The notes: generated from the letters alone by a model not told the origin. DNA of 64,000 nt from Siccirubricoccus deserti (GCF_014283215.1 NZ_JACOMF010000027.1:1-64000), one strand, 5' to 3'; shown: positions 7,213 through 16,502, counted from the stretch's first letter. Made by a program: numbers and translations.

Positions 7213-8073
7213 ATGGAAACCGACCAAGCAGCTTTCGCCTTCGCTGCCCTCGGTCAGGGCACCCGGCTCGACCTGTTGCGCATCCTGCTGGATGCCGGGC
7301 CGAGCGGCCTGGCCGCCGGCGAGGTTGCCGGCCGGTTGGGCGTGCCGCCCTCCACCTTGTCCTTCCATCTGCGGGCGCTGGACCAGGCTGGGTTGATCGC
7401 GGCGACCCGGCAGGGCCGCAGCCTGATCTACGCGGTGCAGTTCGCGCGCCTGCGCGCCCTGCTGGCCTTCCTCGCCGAGGCCTGCTGCGGCGGCGAACCG
7501 GAGCGCTGCGGCGACCTGGGGCGGATGCTCGACACCTTCACACGGGAGAACACCACCATGCAGCAGCCGGCCTTCAGCGTGCTGTTCCTCTGTACGCACA
7601 ATTCGGCGCGCTCCATCATGGCCGAAGCGATCATGACGAAGCTTGCACCAGGGCGCTTCGCGGCCTTCTCCGCCGGTTCCGACCCTTCGCCGGCAGGACC
7701 GCTGCCCGAGGTGATGTCGCTGCTGAAGACGCTGGGCCACGACGTGTCCGGACTGCGGTCGAAGTCCTGGAACGAGTACACCGGCCCGGCGGCGCCGAAG
7801 ATGGATTTCGTCCTGACGCTCTGCGACACGCTGCACGGCCAGATCTGCCCCGATTTCGGCACGACGGTGATCACCGGCGCCTGGCCGCTGCCGGACCCGG
7901 CGAAGTTCAGTGGCAGCCTGGCAGAGCGCGGAACGCTGTTGAACGAGGTCTATGCCGGCCTGCGCCGCCGGCTGGAAGCATTCACCAGCCTGCCCTTCGC
8001 CTCGCTGGACCGCATGGCGCTGAAGGCGCGCGTCGACGAACTCGCCGACCCGCATGCGGTGCTGCGGGCATGA
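7213..8073 (+). CDS. ArsR-type regulator fused to ArsC arsenate reductase
   Basis: A 286-residue two-domain protein. Residues 1-100 form an ArsR winged helix ([20 protein letters not shown]) ending in [10 protein letters not shown], cysteines 91, 92 and 99 being a likely As(III) site. Residues 116-286 form a low-molecular-weight-phosphatase-type arsenate reductase with the active loop CTHNSAR (C127-R133) and a later cysteine in LTLCDTLHG. The fusion ties sensing to reduction of arsenate to arsenite. An internal ATG at 7558 follows GGGAGA and could also yield free ArsC. The stop overlaps the next start (ATGA). Confidence 0.9.
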   Translation: METDQAAFAFAALGQGTRLDLLRILLDAGPSGLAAGEVAGRLGVPPSTLSFHLRALDQAGLIAATRQGRSLIYAVQFARLRALLAFLAEACCGGEPERCGDLGRMLDTFTRENTTMQQPAFSVLFLCTHNSARSIMAEAIMTKLAPGRFAAFSAGSDPSPAGPLPEVMSLLKTLGHDVSGLRSKSWNEYTGPAAPKMDFVLTLCDTLHGQICPDFGTTVITGAWPLPDPAKFSGSLAERGTLLNEVYAGLRRRLEAFTSLPFASLDRMALKARVDELADPHAVLRA

Positions 8074-9113
8074 GGGTCGGCATCTCCGGCATGGGCCGCA
8101 TCGGGCGGCTGGCGCTGCGCGCGGCGATGGGTGCCGCCGAGCGCCAGGCTGAGGATCCGCGCGCCGGCAACCGGCTACAGGTCGTGCACCTGAACGAAAT
8201 CAAGGGCGGTGCCCCCGCCATCGCGCATTTGCTGGAGTTCGACAGCGTGCAGGGCCGCTGGCGCGCGCCGATCGCGGCGGAGGGCAACGACGCCATCCGC
8301 ATCGGCGACCACCGCATGACCTATTCGGAGCATGACAAGCCTGGCGACATCCCCTGGGGCGAGCTGGGCGTCGATGTGGTGCTGGAATGCACCGGCAAGT
8401 TCCTGACGCCGGAGGTGCTTGCCGGCCATCTGGGACGCGGCGCCAAGCGGGTCATCGTCGCCGCACCCGTGAAGTTCGACGGCGTGCTCAACGTCGTGGT
8501 CGGCGTGAACGAGAGGCTCTACGACCCGGAGCGGCACCGCATCGTGACCGCCGCCTCCTGCACGACCAACTGTCTCGCCCCGGTGGTGAAGGTGGTGCAC
8601 GAGGCTATCGGCATCCGTCACGGCCAGATCACCACCATCCATGATCCGACGAACACCAACGTGGTGGTCGACGCCCCGCACAAGGACCTGCGCCGCGCCC
8701 GCTCCGCCATGCTGTCTCTGCAGCCGACCACGACCGGCAGCGCCACCGCCATCGCCGTGATTTATCCCGAGTTGAAGGGCAAGCTGAACGGCCATGCGGT
8801 GCGCGCCCCGGTGCTGAACGCCTCGCTCACCGACTGCGTGTTCGAGATGCGGCGGGAAACCTCGGCCGAGGAAGTCAACGCATTGTTCGCCGCCGCCGCC
8901 GCCGGACCGCTCGCCGGCATCCTGGGCTATGAGACCCGGCCGCTGGTCTCAGCCGATTACGCCCGCGACACCCGAAGCGCGGTCGTGGACGCGCTCTCCA
9001 CCATGGTCACCGACGGCACGCTGCTGAAGGTCTATGCCTGGTACGACAACGAGATGGGCTATGCCTGCCGCATTCTCGACCTGGCCTGTCACATGGCGGA
9101 GGTCGGGATCTGA
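8070..9113 (+). CDS. ArsJ-associated glyceraldehyde-3-phosphate dehydrogenase
   Basis: A 347-residue GAPDH with N-terminal [15 protein letters not shown]-binding loop, catalytic cysteine in [11 protein letters not shown] (C164), [10 protein letters not shown] and the C-terminal [12 protein letters not shown]. In ars operons this paralogue uses arsenate in place of phosphate to make 1-arseno-3-phosphoglycerate, which ArsJ exports (known for the arsJ-gapdh pair). Translation is coupled to arsR-arsC by a four-base overlap, and arsJ starts one base after the stop. Sequence alone cannot exclude a phosphate-using role, but the context strongly supports the arsenate one. Confidence 0.93.
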   Translation: MRVGISGMGRIGRLALRAAMGAAERQAEDPRAGNRLQVVHLNEIKGGAPAIAHLLEFDSVQGRWRAPIAAEGNDAIRIGDHRMTYSEHDKPGDIPWGELGVDVVLECTGKFLTPEVLAGHLGRGAKRVIVAAPVKFDGVLNVVVGVNERLYDPERHRIVTAASCTTNCLAPVVKVVHEAIGIRHGQITTIHDPTNTNVVVDAPHKDLRRARSAMLSLQPTTTGSATAIAVIYPELKGKLNGHAVRAPVLNASLTDCVFEMRRETSAEEVNALFAAAAAGPLAGILGYETRPLVSADYARDTRSAVVDALSTMVTDGTLLKVYAWYDNEMGYACRILDLACHMAEVGI

Positions 9114-9114
9114 G

Positions 9115-10392
9115 ATGAGCAGCGCCGCGACCGCCTCCGGCTCAGCGTCCGGGACGCGCAACTACGCCATCGTCACCGCTGCCTACTGGGGCTTCACGCT
9201 GACGGACGGCGCGCTGCGGATGCTGGTGCTGCTGCACTTCTACCGCCTTGGCTACAGCCCCTTCACGCTGGCGCTGCTGTTCCTGCTGTATGAGGCGGCG
9301 GGGATCGGCGCCAACCTGATCGGCGGCTGGCTCGCCACGCGCTTCGGCATCGCGCGGATGCTCGCGGTGGGGCTCACCACGCAGGTCTTCGGCTTCCTCG
9401 TGCTCTCCGCCGTCTCGCCCGACTGGAGCGCGGCGCTCTCCGTTGCTTGGGTGGTGACGGCGCAGGGCATCTGCGGCGTCGCCAAGGACCTGACCAAGAC
9501 GGCGAGCAAATCCGCGATCAAGCTGACGGCGGGCAATGCCTCTGGTCGGCTGTTCCGCTGGGTCGCCTTCTTCACCGGCAGCAAGAATGCGATGAAGGGC
9601 TTCGGCTTCTTCCTCGGAGGCCTGCTGCTGGAAGCGCTTGGTTTCAGGGGTGCGCTCTGGGCGATGGCGGCGGTACTTGCTGCGATCCTGTTCGCGGTCA
9701 TGCTGTCGCTGCCACCCCTGATGGGACGGGCCAAGGCCTCGAAGACCGCCAGGGAATTCTTCGTCAGGAACCGCGGCGTGAACCTCCTGGCTGCGGCGCG
9801 GGTGTTCCTGTTCGGCGCGCGCGACGTGTGGTTCGTGGTGGGGCTGCCGGTCTTCCTTTACGCCTCAGGCTGGACGTTCACGATGGTTGGCGGCTTCCTG
9901 GCGATCTGGACCATCGGCTACGGTGCGGTCCAGGCGGCGGCACCGGCCTTCGTGCGCAAGAGCGCCGACGGGCTCTCGGCAGAAGTGCCGGCGGCGTGCG
10001 CCTGGTCGCTCGGTCTGGCGATCGTGCCGGCGCTGCTGGCGATGCTGATCGTGGCGGGCGCACCACGGCCCGACATCATCGTCCCGATTGGGCTGTGCCT
10101 GTTCGGCGTGGCCTTCGCGATGAATTCCTCGGTCCATTCCTATCTGGTGCTGGCCTATGCCGGCAGCGAGAAGGCGGCCGAGGATGTGGGCTTCTACTAT
10201 GCCGCCAATGCGGCCGGCCGCTTCGGGGGGACCCTTTTGTCCGGCTTACTCTACGCCTGGGGGGGGCTCGGCGCATGCCTGATCGGCTCGGCGGCGATGC
10301 TGACCGCGTGCTGGGCATTGACCCTGGCCCTGCCCTTAGGACAACCCAGCTCCACCTCAGCCACGGCGAGCTCGCCAAGACGGGGCGAATGA
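9115..10392 (+). CDS. arsJ: ArsJ, organoarsenical MFS efflux protein
   Basis: A 425-residue membrane protein with about 11-12 hydrophobic segments. Signature stretches YWGFTLTDGALRMLVLLHF at the N-terminus and GVAKDLTKTASKSAIK near the middle are typical of ArsJ. It exports 1-arseno-3-phosphoglycerate, which then breaks down to arsenate outside the cell. ATG 9115 starts one base after the gapdh stop, so the two are cotranscribed; in-frame upstream sequence belongs to gapdh. It is the only visibly intact arsenic exporter in the island. Confidence 0.93.
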   Translation: MSSAATASGSASGTRNYAIVTAAYWGFTLTDGALRMLVLLHFYRLGYSPFTLALLFLLYEAAGIGANLIGGWLATRFGIARMLAVGLTTQVFGFLVLSAVSPDWSAALSVAWVVTAQGICGVAKDLTKTASKSAIKLTAGNASGRLFRWVAFFTGSKNAMKGFGFFLGGLLLEALGFRGALWAMAAVLAAILFAVMLSLPPLMGRAKASKTAREFFVRNRGVNLLAAARVFLFGARDVWFVVGLPVFLYASGWTFTMVGGFLAIWTIGYGAVQAAAPAFVRKSADGLSAEVPAACAWSLGLAIVPALLAMLIVAGAPRPDIIVPIGLCLFGVAFAMNSSVHSYLVLAYAGSEKAAEDVGFYYAANAAGRFGGTLLSGLLYAWGGLGACLIGSAAMLTACWALTLALPLGQPSSTSATASSPRRGE

Positions 10393-10717
10393 CCGGCCGC
10401 TCCGTGTCGGTCGGCGTGACAGGCGAAGAATCGTAGAACACCTCGTCACACGGGATAGGTCTGGGTGCCGGGTGGTATGGTCGCGGGAATGCGGTCGTGC
10501 CGTTCCCGTTTGCGGTCCCTCCAGCCTAGGCACGGCCTCCGCGTGCGGCACGGTCAGCAGGCCAATGGCCGGCGCGGGCGCCACTGTGCCGGTTGGCATC
10601 CTATGCGGTTACAAGCGCGGTTACGGGTGCGGCGGCCTTTCAGCGCTCTCGCCGGCCCGCTGCGCCGGAACCCTCCGGCATGGCTGGCGTTCCGCTGCCG
10701 GACCGAAGGAGGATAGC
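10393..10717. other. intergenic stretch after arsJ, nothing recognised
   Basis: About 325 bp with no convincing gene and no hairpin-plus-T-run terminator for arsJ. The ribosome-binding site AAGGAGGAT at its right end serves the small gene at 10718. Confidence 0.4.
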
Positions 10718-10912
10718 ATGGCCGAGGAGAAGAAGGGCACTGGGGAGCCCGGCTGGAAGCCGGAGGAGAAGTCGCCAGGCGCCTCCGGTGAGGCCGGTTC
10801 GGCCAAGGCGGCGGGCGAGGCAGCGCCGAAAGGCCGGCCGAATGATATGCGGGAGCAGACCGAAACCGCGGCCGCCCGGACCGAGCAGGATTCGAAGCGC
10901 CAGGGCGGATAG
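10718..10912 (+). CDS. small disordered charged protein, 64 residues
   Basis: It starts at an ATG eight bases after a near-perfect ribosome-binding site (AAGGAGG), which is the main support for it being real. The product is Lys/Glu/Gly/Ala-rich with no hydrophobic segment or cysteine, for example MAEEKKGTGEPGWKPEEK at the start and RTEQDSKRQGG at the end. It should be soluble and unfolded, like small stress-associated proteins of this group. No family is recognised. Confidence 0.6.
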   Translation: MAEEKKGTGEPGWKPEEKSPGASGEAGSAKAAGEAAPKGRPNDMREQTETAAARTEQDSKRQGG

Positions 10913-10997
10913 CCGAAAGGCCGGGCAAAGAAGGCGGGGCGCAGCACGGCCCTGGACTGCGATCGCCGGGAGAGCCGTTAGCGTTCCGCCTGGCCCC

Positions 10998-11633
10998 TTA
11001 TCGCCCCTCCACCACCGACCGCATCGCCGCTGCCGTTGCCCGGTCCCGCGGATCCTCGCTCGCGGCCAGCCCGGCCACCGCGCCGGCGCGGTCCGGCTCG
11101 GCCCGGTTCTGGCTCAGCTTCCGCTTGCCCGTCAGCCGCTCGATCCGCAGCACCAGCCCGACAATGCCCTTCAGCTGACTGGCGATGAAATCCGCCGGCG
11201 CGTCGGTCACCGCCCACGGCCTGGGCTGCACGGCTTCCTTCTCCGCCGTCAGCGCACTGACGATGGCGTGCAGCCGGGCAGCCTCCTCGATGATCTCGAC
11301 CGGCCCTTCGGCATGCACCGCCTCGTAGTTCCAGGTGGGCACCACCCGGTGGTGCTCCGCCTTGGAAGGATACCAATTGGGTGAGACATAGGCCTCCGCC
11401 CCACGGAACACCGCAATGGCGCGCCCGGCTTCGCGCAGCGCCTGCCAATGCGGGTTGGCGCGCGCCATATGGCCGATCAGGACACCGGCCTCGGCATCCA
11501 GCGTCAGCGGCAGATGGGTGACGTCTGGCACACCACCGCTGCCATTCGACAGCAGCAGGGCGAGGCGCGCTTGCCGGATCAGCGCATGCAGGATCTCGGG
11601 CCGGTCTTCCCGGAAGGCAGGCGGGTTGTACAT
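10998..11633 (-). CDS. paiB: FMN-binding negative transcriptional regulator, PaiB family
   Basis: A 211-residue protein starting MYNPPAFREDR, the standard PaiB N-terminus. It continues with THLPLTLD, GHMARANPHW, a PNWYPSK segment and VVPTWNYEAVHAEG, all conserved in the FMN-binding split-barrel fold of this family. In Bacillus, PaiB affects sporulation and protease genes; in proteobacteria its role is unclear. It is a single minus-strand gene. In-frame residues upstream of 11633 are not conserved, so this ATG was chosen. Confidence 0.88.
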   Translation of the reverse strand: MYNPPAFREDRPEILHALIRQARLALLLSNGSGGVPDVTHLPLTLDAEAGVLIGHMARANPHWQALREAGRAIAVFRGAEAYVSPNWYPSKAEHHRVVPTWNYEAVHAEGPVEIIEEAARLHAIVSALTAEKEAVQPRPWAVTDAPADFIASQLKGIVGLVLRIERLTGKRKLSQNRAEPDRAGAVAGLAASEDPRDRATAAAMRSVVEGR

Positions 11634-12353
11634 GGCGCCAACCTGCCGGAAGCGCCCCATCCCTTGCAATATCCCGGAACGCTGGACAGCCCCGCGCTGG
11701 GCTCAGCCACGCTTGAAGCAAGTGGGGATTGATGGCCGGGGCGGGGCCAGGACTATCGAAAAATCAGCGCCTTGCCGCAGTCCAGGACACCAGCGCGTCA
11801 CATCAGATATCAATGGGCTCAGGATGGAGTGCCCCATTCGGCCACTCGGGATGCACTGACCGTGAGGCAAACATAGCTGCGCTTACCCCTCCCTAAGCCG
11901 CACTGCTCCGCGCGGGAAAGAATAGGCTGCGCGCCCTGGCAGGGCGACGCGGTCCGCAAGCAACAGACGATACTTAGGGGCGGTTGATCAAGCCGTGGAG
12001 CGCGCCGTCACCTACCGCGCATCCGTGAGGTCACCGGCCGGATAGACCATGCTGCCATCGGCAGGGGGTGCCGTCTCTATGGCTCCCGACTGGTCGAGGC
12101 ATGGTGCCGGTCCGGCTGGATGCTACCGCTGGTGCCGGTCGAGCTGCACCGGCTGCTTCCCGAACCCTGGCCCTCCAAGCGCGCCGCCGGGAGGACATTC
12201 CCGCCGCCGGCACGGCCAACATTGCGTTGGTGAGGGCAGGGATGCGCCCATGAGATATGCCCCTCTTCGGGCGCCATCCACCATTGAATGCCAAGGGTGC
12301 GGTTGGGAAGGCATGTCGTTTCCGTACCAGGTCGCCAGCCTTTCGGGATCCGC
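11634..12353. other. 720-bp gene-free stretch
   Basis: No protein family is recognised in any frame and no frame has both a good start and plausible composition. One plus-strand frame (about 12070-12235) reads SGWMLPLVPVELHRLLPEPW and could be a degraded gene piece, but I cannot assign it. It separates PaiB from DUF1003, both on the minus strand. Confidence 0.35.
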
Positions 12354-12896
12354 TTAGCTGGCTCCTCGCTTCGTCTCGATTTCATCGAGCACCGCTTCCG
12401 GGGCAACATCCTTCTTGATCTCGCCGATCTCGGGGTCGGCGTTTGCCTTGACCCCGGCTTGCTCGGCAAGGGCGGTGACAAGCGCCACCAGCCTCGTCAG
12501 CTCGTGCTCCGTGAGGAGGCTGATGTGCAGGTCAAGGTCGGCCCGCTTGTCTGCCGCTGCCGCCATTCGGTTCTGGCTGATCAGCACGAAGGTAGAAAGG
12601 AAGATTGCCTCCACCGATGCCGCCATTGCCAGCACGACGAAGGTTGGATCAAAGCGGGGCAGGCCGGGCACGAGGCCTAGGTTGACCAGGATCCAGCTGC
12701 CATAGAGTGCGAGATGCAGGTACACGAACCGCATGCTTCCGGTGAAGCGGGTAATTGCTTCGGCAATCCGCGCTTCCGTTGACGCCGTGGCAGCCTCATG
12801 CCTGCGGCGGTCCTCCAAGGCCTGGATGTTGCGCCTCAGGGCGCTGTTCAGGTCATCCGGTTGCGGCGGCGGTAGGGTCGGCGTCGCATTTTCCAT
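12354..12896 (-). CDS. DUF1003 family membrane protein
   Basis: A 180-residue protein. Residues about 60-120 hold two membrane segments around FVYLHLALYGSWILVNL and PTFVVLAMAASVEAIFLSTF, followed by the conserved ISQNRMAAAADKRADLDLHI and a helical tail with TEHELTRLVALV. This is the DUF1003 layout (two transmembrane helices then a coiled region); function unknown. The start MENATPT at 12896 was chosen because upstream residues are arginine-rich and not conserved. Confidence 0.88.
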   Translation of the reverse strand: MENATPTLPPPQPDDLNSALRRNIQALEDRRRHEAATASTEARIAEAITRFTGSMRFVYLHLALYGSWILVNLGLVPGLPRFDPTFVVLAMAASVEAIFLSTFVLISQNRMAAAADKRADLDLHISLLTEHELTRLVALVTALAEQAGVKANADPEIGEIKKDVAPEAVLDEIETKRGAS

Positions 12897-13088
12897 GGAG
12901 AGCAATCCTCGGGGCACGATCCGCCGGCGGGAGGCGAGGGTTACCCTGGTGTGCTGCTTCGTCCGGCGGGTGGATAATGGGTCGCGGTAGCTTTGGTTCC
13001 TGGCAGGCGGAGTACCGCGGCCCTTCGCGTCGGAGATGTGGCAGCCGATGCGGAGGGCCATCCGGTGGCGCCGTACAAGCGGTGCTGC

Positions 13089-13113
13089 CGAGGGGGGCGT
13101 ACCCTCCCCCTCG
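13089..13113 (-). terminator. hairpin downstream of the peroxidase gene
   Basis: CGAGGGGG and CCCCCTCG form an eight-pair stem with a nine-base loop, 54 bases after the peroxidase stop. A second small hairpin (GAACGT-GGCTG-ACGTTC) lies at 13119-13135. Neither has a T run, so intrinsic termination is only possible. Confidence 0.35.
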
Positions 13114-13166
13114 CGGCTGAACGTGGCTGACGTTCGATCCTGCCGGCTCCGCCGGACCGCGTGTTG

Positions 13167-15623
13167 TTAGGCGAAGGCGAAGTCCTGCGCGCTGAAGTCG
13201 GCGATCGCCACCTTGTAGATCACCACCATATCCTCGCCGCCGAGATTGATGGCGGTGGTACCGTCAATCTCGAACATCGCCGCCTGCACCATGGCGAAGC
13301 TCGAGAAGCCGAGACCTGACAGTAGGATCAGATCCTCGCCCGGGTTGAAGTCACAGATAGTGTCGACGGCGGCAACGGGACGGAAGACGAAGGTATCCGC
13401 TCCGACATCGCCGAACAACACGTCCCAATCGCCGGCGCCGTCCAGCGTGTCGTTGCCCGCGCCGCCGAACAGCCAGTTGTCGCCACTGTTGCCTTCGATG
13501 TAGTTGTCGAGATCGTTGCCGGAGCCCCAGCTGTCGGCGTTGCCAAGCAGCCGCAGACCCTCGATTCCGGCATAGAGATAGTAGGCGTTCTCGAAGCCGG
13601 GACCGACCAGGGTGTTGACCAGATCGTCGCCGCCGTCCAGCGCTTCGAAGATGAGATCCTCCATGCCGTCGACGAAATAGCGGTCGTCGCCACTCCCGCC
13701 CGCCAGCGTGTCGATGCCGGTGCCGGCGTAGAGAAAGTCATCGCCGTCCTGGCCGAATAGCGTATCGTTGCCGACGCCACCGATCAGCGTATCCGCGCCG
13801 TCGCCACCGATCAGCAGATTGTCGCCGTCATTGCCGGTGATGGTGTTGTCGAGATCATTGCCGTAGCCGAAGGCGTCGCCTGCCTCCGGTGCCAGGATCA
13901 AGGCCTCGATCTCCGGGTACAGATAGAAGCCGGCTTTGGAGATAACCGTGTCGTAGCCGCCGCCAGGCGCCTCGTACACCAGGTCCAGCAGGCTTTCGAC
14001 CTTGTAGAGGTCGTTCCCGGCCCCACCCTGCATCCAACTGGCGCCGCCGCCGCTCACCAGTATGTCGTCGTGGTCGCCGCCGACCAGCGTCTCGTCGGCA
14101 GCGCCGCCGACGATCAGCTGTGGGTTGTCCGGATCCTCTTGAACGGCGTCCGGTGCCCGGCGCTCATAGGCGAGGAACGCATCTGCCTGCAGGTGCTGGG
14201 TATCGGTGTTGCGCAGGATGATGTCGCTGAGCTTGGTGCCCTCGATCATCGCCAGCGTTGTGGGGTCGAAACCCTGATTCTGGTACCAGAAGCGGTCGCC
14301 GTCGCGCAGCGCGATGAACTGGTCGGCGACGATACGGGCGAAGGTCTCGCCGATAAGGGCCTCGCCGCGCGCCTCCTCGGCCAGGCCGCCAGTCCGGAGG
14401 TCGATCTGGTCGACCAACGCATAGGTGGCGCGCAGCGCCGTGACGGTGGCTGCATCCGAGGTGATCTGGCCGAAATCGGTATAGGCCTCAAGGCCGAGCG
14501 ACACCCGGGTCTGGTTCAGCGTGCCGAGGCCGAGATCGCGGCCGCGCTGGATGTTGATGGCCGCGAGATCCTGGCCGACCGGCGGGTCGAACGGGAAATT
14601 GCGCAGGTCCTCGACAATACGAACATCCATCGCCTGCGATACGTCGGCACCGAGGTGGCGCAGGAAACCGTCCGCCCCACCATGTGCGGCGAAGGATTCG
14701 GGGGTCAGGAAGAAGGTGTCACGCAGGGTCAGCTCCGGCCCGGTGACCCTGCCCTGTTCGTCCTTCCGCTCGGTCACCGCCGGGACGGTGGAATGACCCC
14801 AGCGATAGGCCACGCTGGTGAACTCGGTGCTCAGCCGGGCATCGATGCTGGAATCATAGCCGGTGTAGTTGGTGATCGCGTCCGCCCCCAGCAGACGCGG
14901 CAGGAATTCGCTGTAGGTGATGTGGGCGATCTCGGCAGTGACGATGGCGCGGGCCATCTCATACAGCTCGTCGCCGGTCAGCGACGGGTCGGTCGCGGCC
15001 AGCCGCCCCACCTGCCAATTATGCTCGCGGACGAAGATGGTCTGCAGCGCGGTGAGGGAGGGTTTCTCCATCACCCGCACGTCGCCGGCCATGAAGCCGC
15101 CGCCGACGATCGGCAGGTTGTCGCCCTCGGAGGTCGCCATGCGCCCGTCGGCCAGGCGCAGCGCCGTGGCGGTGACGGGGTCCGAGCCATAAATCATTGA
15201 GCCGTCGAGCCAGCCGGTGACAGCGTTCACCGTGGCCGCCGGAGTGTCGGTGCCGGCGCCGCTGCCTTCTGCGTGCCTGGCGCGGTTCATGGCGATGGAG
15301 GCGCCATCACCGAAGATCGGGTCACCCTCCGGGTTGGTGATGTTGAAGGCGGAGGAGCGGTCGGTGGCGGCGCGGGTGAGGTCGTGGTCGATGAACTGAC
15401 CCCAGGCATACATCATGCCCGAAAGGCTCTGTTCGTTCGCCACGGCGGCGTCGCCCTCGCCGACGACCTGGTTGCTGATGATGCGCGCATTGGGGCCTTC
15501 GACCGGCACCGAGAGTCCATCGGCGTAATTCGCCGGGCCGATGCGGGAGTGGACGGTGCTCGCGGCGTTCTCGCCTGGGGCGTCCAGGTCGTTGTCCAAT
15601 CCATCGATGGTTCTGAAGAGCAT
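13167..15623 (-). CDS. animal-type haem peroxidase with RTX calcium-binding C-terminus
   Basis: An 818-residue secreted protein. Residues about 20-500 form an animal haem peroxidase domain: WGQFIDHDLTR carries the distal histidine, YRWGHSTVP the proximal one, and NIQRGRDLGLGTLNQ the conserved NxQRGRD block. Residues about 515-770 hold RTX-like nonapeptides (GGAGNDLYK, GGDGADTLIGG, GGSGDDRYF, GGAGNDTLDG). There is no N-terminal signal peptide, so export by a type I system through the C-terminus is expected; no such system is in the window. ATG 15623 follows AAGGA. Upstream DNA is unusually AT-rich. Confidence 0.92.
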   Translation of the reverse strand: MLFRTIDGLDNDLDAPGENAASTVHSRIGPANYADGLSVPVEGPNARIISNQVVGEGDAAVANEQSLSGMMYAWGQFIDHDLTRAATDRSSAFNITNPEGDPIFGDGASIAMNRARHAEGSGAGTDTPAATVNAVTGWLDGSMIYGSDPVTATALRLADGRMATSEGDNLPIVGGGFMAGDVRVMEKPSLTALQTIFVREHNWQVGRLAATDPSLTGDELYEMARAIVTAEIAHITYSEFLPRLLGADAITNYTGYDSSIDARLSTEFTSVAYRWGHSTVPAVTERKDEQGRVTGPELTLRDTFFLTPESFAAHGGADGFLRHLGADVSQAMDVRIVEDLRNFPFDPPVGQDLAAINIQRGRDLGLGTLNQTRVSLGLEAYTDFGQITSDAATVTALRATYALVDQIDLRTGGLAEEARGEALIGETFARIVADQFIALRDGDRFWYQNQGFDPTTLAMIEGTKLSDIILRNTDTQHLQADAFLAYERRAPDAVQEDPDNPQLIVGGAADETLVGGDHDDILVSGGGASWMQGGAGNDLYKVESLLDLVYEAPGGGYDTVISKAGFYLYPEIEALILAPEAGDAFGYGNDLDNTITGNDGDNLLIGGDGADTLIGGVGNDTLFGQDGDDFLYAGTGIDTLAGGSGDDRYFVDGMEDLIFEALDGGDDLVNTLVGPGFENAYYLYAGIEGLRLLGNADSWGSGNDLDNYIEGNSGDNWLFGGAGNDTLDGAGDWDVLFGDVGADTFVFRPVAAVDTICDFNPGEDLILLSGLGFSSFAMVQAAMFEIDGTTAINLGGEDMVVIYKVAIADFSAQDFAFA

Positions 15624-15653
15624 CCTGGCATCCTTGTTGCGGCAAGCTATCAA

Positions 15654-15815
15654 GAAGCCTGTTAGCGGACGCTCTTCGTCTACAAAATCAGCAAATATTA
15701 TAAATATATATAACGAAGCGGTGATTTTAAAAAAATATTGATCCAGATAATGAATATATATTCATTGCCTTCAATGCCGCATAATTTGTGATGGCGAAAT
15801 CTGGTCAAATTTCGA
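15654..15815 (-). promoter_or_regulatory. AT-rich upstream region of the peroxidase with an 18-bp palindrome
   Basis: This is by far the most AT-rich patch in the window (runs such as AATATTATAAATATATATAA and TTTTAAAAAAATATT). It includes a perfect 18-bp palindrome, AATGAATATATATTCATT, at 15749-15766. It lies between the divergent-side end of DUF599 and the peroxidase start, so it most likely holds the peroxidase promoter and binding sites for a silencer or activator of AT-rich DNA (MucR/Ros or nucleoid-protein type is a guess). Confidence 0.55.
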
Positions 15816-15824
15816 TCGGAAATA

Positions 15825-16502
15825 TCAACCTATGAGTGCCGACCGGACTTCGGAGCGAAACTCGCGCCGGTACAATTCCCAGACCACGAGCAGGGTGGCT
15901 GCGATAAGGGCGAGCGGATGCAGGATCCAGGCGAGTGCGGCCAAGCCGAAGTAGTAGGCACGCAGCCCTGTGTTGAAATGCCGCGCCGCGCGGTTGGCGA
16001 CCTTCGCTGCCATCTCCGCCTGGAATTCGCGGGAAGCATCGGCCGGGTCATGCGCGACGCCGCCCATGACGATGGAGCAGTAGTTGAACTGGCGGAGTGC
16101 CCAGGTCAGCTCGAAGAAGGCGCGGACGAAGATCAGCAGCAGCAGGGCGATCTTCATCTCCCAGGCGGCTGGGTCGGGCGTGGTGGCGAAGGGCAGGGCA
16201 CTGAAGACCAAGGCGCCCAACTCCGGGCTGCCCATCATCGCCACCAGACCGCCGAGGATGAAAATGGCAGTGTTGGCGAGGAAGGAGGTGCTGTTCATCA
16301 GATTGCCGATGATCTGGGTGTCCATGATGCGGTTGTCCCGCTTCATCATGGTGTGCATCCAGCGGCGACGATGCGCATCCATGGCGGCGATGACGCTGCG
16401 GCGGTGCAGCACCGGCAGCTTATCGACCACCAGCGTGTAGCCGACCCAGGAAGCGGCGAAGACGGCCAGGGCCAGCCAGTCAAGGGAGGTGAGGGAGCGC
16501 AT
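15825..16502 (-). CDS. DUF599 family membrane protein
   Basis: A 225-residue integral membrane protein with four hydrophobic segments: LDWLALAVFAASWVGYTLVV at the start, a pair around ANTAIFILGGLVAMM and IALLLLIFVRAFFELTW, and a C-terminal ALIAATLLVVWELY. The central HRRRWMHTMMKRDNRIMDTQ stretch and FNYCSIVMG are typical of DUF599. Function unknown. Single gene, upstream of the peroxidase on the same strand. Confidence 0.88.
   Translation of the reverse strand: MRSLTSLDWLALAVFAASWVGYTLVVDKLPVLHRRSVIAAMDAHRRRWMHTMMKRDNRIMDTQIIGNLMNSTSFLANTAIFILGGLVAMMGSPELGALVFSALPFATTPDPAAWEMKIALLLLIFVRAFFELTWALRQFNYCSIVMGGVAHDPADASREFQAEMAAKVANRAARHFNTGLRAYYFGLAALAWILHPLALIAATLLVVWELYRREFRSEVRSALIG

Noticed and set aside
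3720-10392. The ars genes as cargo of the element scarred at the tRNA fragment
   Set aside because: With the tRNA on the plus strand, the leftover 3' fragment marks the far end of an element lying to the left, so the ars genes fall outside it.
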